A DNA stretch of 64,000 nt from Vreelandella glaciei (lineage in GTDB: Bacteria; Pseudomonadota; Gammaproteobacteria; Pseudomonadales; Halomonadaceae), in contig NZ_JACCDE010000017.1 of the NCBI RefSeq assembly GCF_013415125.1, forward strand, positions 44,851-108,850, in the 5' to 3' direction. The position numbers and the translations under genes are program-made. Shown in pieces: positions 58,406 through 64,000 of this stretch. Position 1 is the first letter of the stretch. Every line of letters begins with the position of its first letter. The notes under the pieces are model-generated. The model did not search any database, was not told where the DNA came from, and was given only the letters and a program-made list of their open reading frames with translations.

Positions 58406-61285
58406 GTGACGACTGAGAACATCACGAACTACCATGCCAAGTACTTTGCTTATGAGCTAACTCGCCAGCGGCGAGGTGGTGATGTCGATAGATTGGCAAC
58501 ATCTCTATTTGATGCTTCCGTCGACCTTAATCCCCATCAAATTGATGCCGCCCTCTTTGCGTTACAAAATCCGTTATCAAAAGGCGTTTTACTGGCGGAT
58601 GAAGTGGGTCTTGGTAAAACCATTGAGGCAGCCCTGGTTATATGCCAGTACTGGGCAGAGCGTCGGCGTCGTTTAATAGTGATTGCGCCAGCCGCGCTAC
58701 GAAAACAGTGGGCGAATGAACTATCCGAGAAGTTCCACCTGCCTACCCAGGTGCTTGATGCTCGTACCTACAAGCAGCAGCGTGACCAAGGGATATACGA
58801 TCCTTTAGATCAAGATGTCATCAGTGTGATGTCATACCATTTTGCTGCCAAAATGGAGCCCCAGCTGCGCACCATACCGTGGGATCTCGTCGTCATTGAC
58901 GAAGCTCACAAACTGCGCAATGCCCACCGTGAAAGTCATCGCACCGGACAGGCTATTAAGCGAACGTTTGCAGGTTGCCGTAAGCTGTTACTCACGGCGA
59001 CCCCGCTTCAAAACTCATTGATTGAGCTATATGGTCTATCGACCGTAATTGATGAACAGCTGTTCGGGGATGCAATCAGTTTTCGACGTCAATTCATGCG
59101 TAATGGTAACGACATTGAGGGGCTGCGCCGTCGCCTTGACGAGTTTGCCAAGCGTACTCTAAGGCGTCAGGTATTAGAGTACGTCCAGTATACTCACCGA
59201 AAGGCACTAACGATTCCATTTACACCCTCACCTGATGAGCAGCGGCTCTATCACTTGGTATCAGGTTATCTGGCACGCGAAGACAGCTATGGCGTGCCAT
59301 CCCGCCAGCGTCACTTGGTCTCGCTGGTCATTCGAAAATTGCTAGCATCATCCACCACCGCCATTATCCAGACCCTAGAAACACTAAAGGAGCGTTTAGA
59401 ATCGCTCCACAATCAGCATCAAGTTGAGCAAGACTGGCTTGCAACGTTGCTAGCCGATGAATCACTTGATGAAGAGCTGTTGGAATCAGCCGATACCGAC
59501 GAGGTTGGAGAAGTTAATGCGCAGTATTTGATAGAGCAGGAGATCAATCCAACCCGGTTACAGGGCGAAATCGCTGAAATAGAGCAGTATCTGAGCTTGG
59601 CTAAAGGCATCCATGAAGATGCTAAATCCCATGCGTTAGTTACCGCCCTTGAAACGGGTTTCGCCCGTATGGATGAGATGGGAGCACCACGCAAAGCGGT
59701 GATTTTCACCGAATCGCGGCGTACGCTTGAGTATTTAAGTCGCTTCCTCGAACGCCATGGCTTTGCTGATCAAGTAGTCACTTTTAGCGGCACCAACAAC
59801 AGCCCGGGGATAACGGGAATTTACCAGCGTTGGCTAACTGAGCATTCAGGCAGCGATCACATTACAGGCAGCCCTGCTATCGACCGGCGCTCTGCCATCA
59901 TTGACCATTTCCGTGATAGTGCGCAGATTTTAGTGGCGACTGAGGCTGCCGCCGAAGGGGTCAACCTCCAATTCTGTAATCTAGTGGTCAACTACGATCT
60001 TCCCTGGAATCCTCAGCGGGTAGAACAACGTATTGGTCGCTGCCACCGTTACGGGCAGCAGTTTGATGTGGTGGTCGTTAACTTCTTAAATCAGCGTAAT
60101 GAGGCTGATAAACGCGTTTTAGAGCTATTAAGCGAGAAGTTCCAGCTGTTCGATGGATTGTTCGGCGCTTCCGATGACATTCTTGGCCGATTGGAATCCG
60201 GGGTGGACATCGAGAAACGCATTGCTGAAATCTATGCTACCTGCCGCACACCTGATGCTATTGAGGCGGCCTTTGTAGCGCTACGTGAGAAATTAGAGGC
60301 CGATATTGATGTCCGCATGCGTGAGACCGAGAGCAAGTTACTTGAGCACTTCGACGAGCAGATTCACGATTTGTTACGAATCCAACGCGACAAAGCTAAG
60401 GCTCAGCTTGATCGCACCGGTAAACTTTTTTGGAAACTTACCCGGCACAGCTTAGCCAATCAGGCCGTCTTCAGTGACTGTCACCTAACCTTTCAGCTAA
60501 AAGAATCGCCACTAAGTAGTGTACCAACGGGTGAATACTGGTTGATTCGCAAAGAGAAGGGCATTAAACCACCTGAACATGCCCACATCTATCGGCTCAC
60601 CCATCCACTGGGTGAGCATGTATTGGATCATGGGCGCCGCCAGGAGACACCTACGGTTACGCTTCGCTTTCAGCTGGCAGATCACCCACTTCGCATATCC
60701 GTACTTGAACAACTGCCGACCCAAAGCGGCTGGTTGGAGCTAAACCTGCTTGAACTCGATAGCTTCCAACATGAAGAGCACTTGGTATTCACTGGCCTCG
60801 CCGACGATGGCACACGTCTTGATCAAGAAGCATGTGAACGGCTGTTCAATATTTCAGCTTTGGTGGAGAAGCAAGCGCCTGAACCTCCAGCAGATTTGGC
60901 TCCGCTGGCTAAAAGGCAGTTGGATGCCACCCTTAGTCGCGTTCTAGAAGAGAACCACGGCTATTTTCAGCGCGAACGTGACAAACTAGAGGCTTGGGCT
61001 GAAGACCAAGTTGCCTCCAGCGAGGCACAACTGGAAGATACGCGGGCTAAGATCAAAGACGCCAAGCGGCGTTCGCGGATCGCCGAGTCCTTGGAAGAGC
61101 AAAAAGCCGCCCAAGAGGTGCTTAAGTCGTTTGAACGACAACAGCGGCGGGATCGACAGTTAATTTTCGATGTGCAAGATGAGATTGAAGAGAAACGCGA
61201 CGCGCTCATTGATGCTCTGGAGCGACAAATGCATCGTAAAAGCCAGACTCACCGGCTGTTCCGGGTTCGCTGGGAACTGGCGTAA
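58406..61285 (+). CDS. SNF2-family helicase of a restriction/defence-type locus
   Basis: 959 residues from a GTG with AGGGGA upstream. Superfamily 2 motor: motif I LLADEVGLGKTIEAAL near 68-83, motif II VVIDEAHKLRN near 167, motif III LLLTATPLQNS near 196, a helical insertion rich in Glu/Asp, motif V ATEAAAEGVNLQ and motif VI QRIGRCHRYGQQFDV near 543. The tail after 850 is a long charged coiled coil. Resembles RapA/HepA-like helicases that sit next to Mod-type methyltransferases in extended type III-like systems. The DPGAGKT variant typical, as I recall, of DISARM DrmD is not present. Substrate and partner are inferred. Confidence 0.82.
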   Translation: MTTENITNYHAKYFAYELTRQRRGGDVDRLATSLFDASVDLNPHQIDAALFALQNPLSKGVLLADEVGLGKTIEAALVICQYWAERRRRLIVIAPAALRKQWANELSEKFHLPTQVLDARTYKQQRDQGIYDPLDQDVISVMSYHFAAKMEPQLRTIPWDLVVIDEAHKLRNAHRESHRTGQAIKRTFAGCRKLLLTATPLQNSLIELYGLSTVIDEQLFGDAISFRRQFMRNGNDIEGLRRRLDEFAKRTLRRQVLEYVQYTHRKALTIPFTPSPDEQRLYHLVSGYLAREDSYGVPSRQRHLVSLVIRKLLASSTTAIIQTLETLKERLESLHNQHQVEQDWLATLLADESLDEELLESADTDEVGEVNAQYLIEQEINPTRLQGEIAEIEQYLSLAKGIHEDAKSHALVTALETGFARMDEMGAPRKAVIFTESRRTLEYLSRFLERHGFADQVVTFSGTNNSPGITGIYQRWLTEHSGSDHITGSPAIDRRSAIIDHFRDSAQILVATEAAAEGVNLQFCNLVVNYDLPWNPQRVEQRIGRCHRYGQQFDVVVVNFLNQRNEADKRVLELLSEKFQLFDGLFGASDDILGRLESGVDIEKRIAEIYATCRTPDAIEAAFVALREKLEADIDVRMRETESKLLEHFDEQIHDLLRIQRDKAKAQLDRTGKLFWKLTRHSLANQAVFSDCHLTFQLKESPLSSVPTGEYWLIRKEKGIKPPEHAHIYRLTHPLGEHVLDHGRRQETPTVTLRFQLADHPLRISVLEQLPTQSGWLELNLLELDSFQHEEHLVFTGLADDGTRLDQEACERLFNISALVEKQAPEPPADLAPLAKRQLDATLSRVLEENHGYFQRERDKLEAWAEDQVASSEAQLEDTRAKIKDAKRRSRIAESLEEQKAAQEVLKSFERQQRRDRQLIFDVQDEIEEKRDALIDALERQMHRKSQTHRLFRVRWELA

Positions 61286-61350
61286 ACGCTAACCACCATC
61301 GCATGACGCAAGCCGCGAGGGTCGGTATCATCTGTGCAACTTAATATTGA

Positions 61351-61378
61351 GGGCTGAACAGCATGTTCAGCCCCGTTT
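61351..61378 (+). terminator. Terminator-like hairpin between the helicase and methyltransferase genes
   Basis: GGGCTGAAC (61351-61359) pairs with GTTCAGCCC (61365-61373) around AGCAT, followed by CGTTT. The 161-base gap suggests that the methyltransferase can be transcribed separately. Confidence 0.5.
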
Positions 61379-61446
61379 GTGCGTAATTTACTGTTGCAAA
61401 AGGCTGTTTCAAAACGTCTTGCGCACGTAGCTAATGGGAAAGATCA

Positions 61447-63894
61447 ATGGCTGTAGCAATTGCCGAGACTCACAAGGAACGCTTTATCAAGCTGCTGCAT
61501 GAGCTGTTCCAGCTTGATAAGCCAGAGTTGGATTTCGGGCTGTATCGCATCATGCATGCCAAAAGCGACCAACTCTCCCGCTTTATCCGTGAAGACTTAG
61601 CCCAGGCGATTGAAGATGCCTTCGCCGAGCAGGGCGAGCAGCAACTATCAGCGATGCGTCATGACATTGATGAGAAGCGTAAACAAGCCGAAGAACTAGG
61701 TGCTCCAGATCCGGATAGTGCCCCTGCTGTGAAACAGGCCAGGGCGGCTTATCATGTGGCTAAACAGGAGCAGAGTGCCTCGGTAGATATCTACGACCAC
61801 CTCTATCGCTTCTTCTCACGCTACTACGATAAAGGCGACTTTATGAGTCGCCGTCACCATGTGGCGGAAAATGACAGCCGTGCGGCCCCCTACGCAGTGC
61901 CCTACGATGGCCGTGAGGTTTACCTTCACTGGGCCAACAAAGATCAGTACTACGTAAAATCTTCCGAAACCTTAGCCAATTTTACCTTCAACCTAAACGA
62001 AGCGTTAAAGACGCTGCAAGGCTCCGCGGCCCAAGCAGGGTTGGCATTTGATTCGACAGACGCTGCCCTCAAAGTACACTGCCGCGTCGTAGATGCCACA
62101 GAAGGCGAACATAGCGATGTAAAAGAGAGTACTGAGCGCTTCTTTATTATCCACCATGACAAACCCATTCGCCTGGATGGCGCCGATCTCTTGCTGCAGT
62201 TTGAATACCGTCCGGATCCAGAGAAGACAGGGCAGGGTGGCGCTTGGCAGAAGAAGCGGCTGGTGGAAGCAGAAGAGCGCATTATGGAGGCACTGCGCGC
62301 CACCGATGGTGTCGCTGCTTACCGAGACGGCTTGGCGACCCGTGCACCCACCGACAAGCAGAAAGAGCGCACGTTGCTGGGCAAGTATCTGCAGCAGTAC
62401 ACAGCCCGCAACACGATGGATTACTTTATCCACAAAGACCTGGGCGGTTTTCTTTCCCGTGAGCTGGATTTCTATATTAAAAATGAAATTCTGCGCTTGG
62501 ATGATATCGACAATGCAGAAGTATTAATCGTTGAACAGCAGCTTAAAAAGATCCAAGTGCTTCGTAAGCTGGCTAAAAAAATTATTGCTTTCCTGGCACA
62601 GCTAGAGAATTTTCAGAAGAAGCTTTGGTTGAAGAAGAAGTTTGTCACTGATAAAAGTTATTGTATCACTATTGATCGATTGAAAAGCGAGGAAGTTATT
62701 CGTTCAGTAATCACTAACAAAAAACAGCAGAAGCAGTGGGCCGAGCTATATTCCTTGAATTTGGATGAGTTTCAAAAAGATTATCATGAGACTGATATTA
62801 AAATTTTTCTTGCTAAGAAAAATTACCGTTATTTAATGGCGGATACTTCTATTTTGCCTCAGGTTTTGGCAGAAGAAGTCGCTTCTTATTGCGTTGGGTA
62901 TCTCGATGGAATTTTTATAGAAGCTGACTCTTTTCATGGCTGTAGAACTATAAAAAATAAATACGAAATTTCTATTGATAAGATTTATATAGATCCACCT
63001 TATAATACAGGAAGTGATGGGTTTGTTTATAAAGATGGATATAAACACTCTTCTTGGTTGTCAATGATCGATGATAGAATAAGATCTCATGCTGCTTTGA
63101 TGAAAAAAGATGCAATTTTTTCATCGAGTATTGATAAAGATGAAAATAGGAACCTTCTTCCGCTGCTTTTTGATATTTTTGGTGAGAATGGATTTGTAGA
63201 AGAATGCGTTTGGCAAAAATCTTATGGCGGAGGTTCAAAAACAAAACATATAAATAATCTCCATGAATATGTTCATGTTTTTTCGCTAAACAAAAGCGAT
63301 TTGCCATATTTAGAGTTGCCTCCTTCAGGTGATGTTGAAAAGTATTATAAGTATAAAGATGAGAAGTTCTCAGTAAGAGGCCCTTATAGGCTTCAACCTT
63401 TGAATACTAATAGTAACGATTTTAGGTCAAATTTGACTTTTCCTATCCCTGTTTATGGAAAGCTATCTAAGGAAGACCTAAATAAAATTAATGACAATGA
63501 AGTGGTGCTCGAAAGGGAGAGGACAGGAGAATGGGGGTTTTATTATAAAGATGGTGGTCAATTTATAGTTGAATGCGCTTTTCCGAAGCGGCAGTGGCAG
63601 TGGAGCTGGGATAGAGTTAAAACATCGCTTCGAAATAACGAGCTTCAATTCGATGAACAAAATGGGGGATGGGTTGTAAGTTATAAACAATATCTCTGTG
63701 ATGAAGGGGGGGAGCAACGAGGAAGTAAGCCGAGTAGTATTTATATCGGCCCTTATACCCAAACGGGAACTTCAGAGGTGCGCTCTATTTTTGGTGAAGA
63801 TGTGACAAAGTTTCCTAAGCCAACTGGTATGATAGAAAAATTCTTGGGTATAAATTATAAAAAAAAGAATGACATTGTACTCCTGGATTCATAG
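61447..63894 (+). pseudogene. Adenine-specific DNA methyltransferase (Mod-like), truncated before motif I
   Basis: 815 residues. The N-terminal half (LFQLDKPELDFGLYRIMHAK..., helical, conserved in Mod proteins of helicase-linked systems) has normal GC. Catalytic motif IV DPPYNTG at residues 516-522 and a target-recognition region follow. In this beta-class layout the AdoMet motif FxGxGT comes last. Here the frame ends ...KPTGMIEKFLG...NDIVLLDS then TAG, exactly where LDSFAGSGTT would be expected. From about 62,460 the sequence turns AT-rich (22% GC in 62941-63000 versus 55% in 61621-61680, counted by hand). Probably inactive as it stands. Confidence 0.8.
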
Positions 63895-63905
63895 AATAAG
63901 CGCAG

Positions 63906-63974
63906 CACTTTGGATCACAAGGTAGAGGCAGGAGGGCCAGCGCCGGTACCCTCTCTGCCTTACCTACCAAAGTG
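63906..63974. repeat. Palindromic element directly after the truncated methyltransferase
   Basis: CACTTTGG (63906-63913) pairs with CCAAAGTG (63967-63974); inside, AGGTAGAGGCAG pairs imperfectly with CTGCCTTACCT, and GAGGG with CCCTC. It begins 11 bases after the abrupt stop of the methyltransferase frame, so it may be the end of an inserted element (a subterminal hairpin of an IS) or a REP-like repeat. The window ends 26 bases later. Confidence 0.45.
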
Positions 63975-64000
63975 AAGCAGAGCATGGGATACCGACAACT

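Noticed and set aside
58406..63894. Assignment of the helicase and methyltransferase to DISARM or BREX
   Set aside because: Helicase motif I differs from what I recall of DrmD, and no drmA/drmB/drmC, pglZ or brxC is visible; a type III-like or undefined system is the safer statement.

Overview
The window looks like a piece of a Halomonas-type genome (Halomonadaceae, Gammaproteobacteria). The signs are moderate-to-high GC, acidic proteins, an NhaD sodium/proton antiporter, a proton-type ATP synthase and the dnaA-rpmH-rnpA-yidC-mnmE and mnmG-rsmG-parA-parB-atp blocks that mark the origin side of gammaproteobacterial chromosomes. This assignment rests on gene content and protein sequence read by eye; no database search was possible.

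Layout. 0-6.6 kb: 3'-truncated dnaN and dnaA (leftward), an AT-rich intergenic with DnaA boxes, then rpmH, rnpA, yidC, mnmE (rightward), with yidD apparently missing. 6.6-15.3 kb: mostly leftward housekeeping genes (rlmJ, an OmpA-like lipoprotein, hemW, rdgB, a small secreted protein, hemL, thiD, hemJ, a CLC-type chloride channel). 15.4-19.6 kb: argC, a folded 97-base intergenic element, erpA, and a polar amino-acid ABC transporter. 19.6-24.5 kb: a second DnaA-box-rich AT-rich region, then mnmG-rsmG-parA-parB. 24.5-31.8 kb: the complete atpIBEFHAGDC operon with a good sigma-70 promoter and terminator. 31.9-41.8 kb: mgtE, a cation-diffusion facilitator, uppP, apbE, glmU, glmS, nhaD. 41.8-50.4 kb: a CBS-domain gene, then a tightly overlapping seven-gene leftward operon (thermostable-hemolysin/GNAT-like protein, AMP ligase, heme-oxygenase-like diiron protein, SDR, TPR lipoprotein-like protein, response regulator, sensor kinase), a small divergent gene and a di-heme cytochrome c. 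50.4-56.5 kb: rep, trmL, pyrE, a Crc-like protein, rph, yicC. 56.5-64 kb: an accessory, defence-like segment with a hipBA module, a SNF2-family helicase and an adenine methyltransferase whose gene is cut off exactly before its AdoMet-binding motif.

Most worth following up: (1) the seven-gene operon, which combines carboxylate activation, a putative diiron oxidase, a reductase and an acyltransferase-like protein with its own QseBC/PmrAB-type two-component system and a matching operator-like repeat at its promoter; it reads like an uncharacterised small-molecule or signal pathway; (2) the SNF2-helicase/Mod pair with a mid-gene base-composition switch and abrupt truncation at a palindromic element; (3) HipB-type operator palindromes at both ends of the hipBA module; (4) two competing origin candidates that share a 12-base word; (5) a Crc homologue that has lost the exonuclease III active site.
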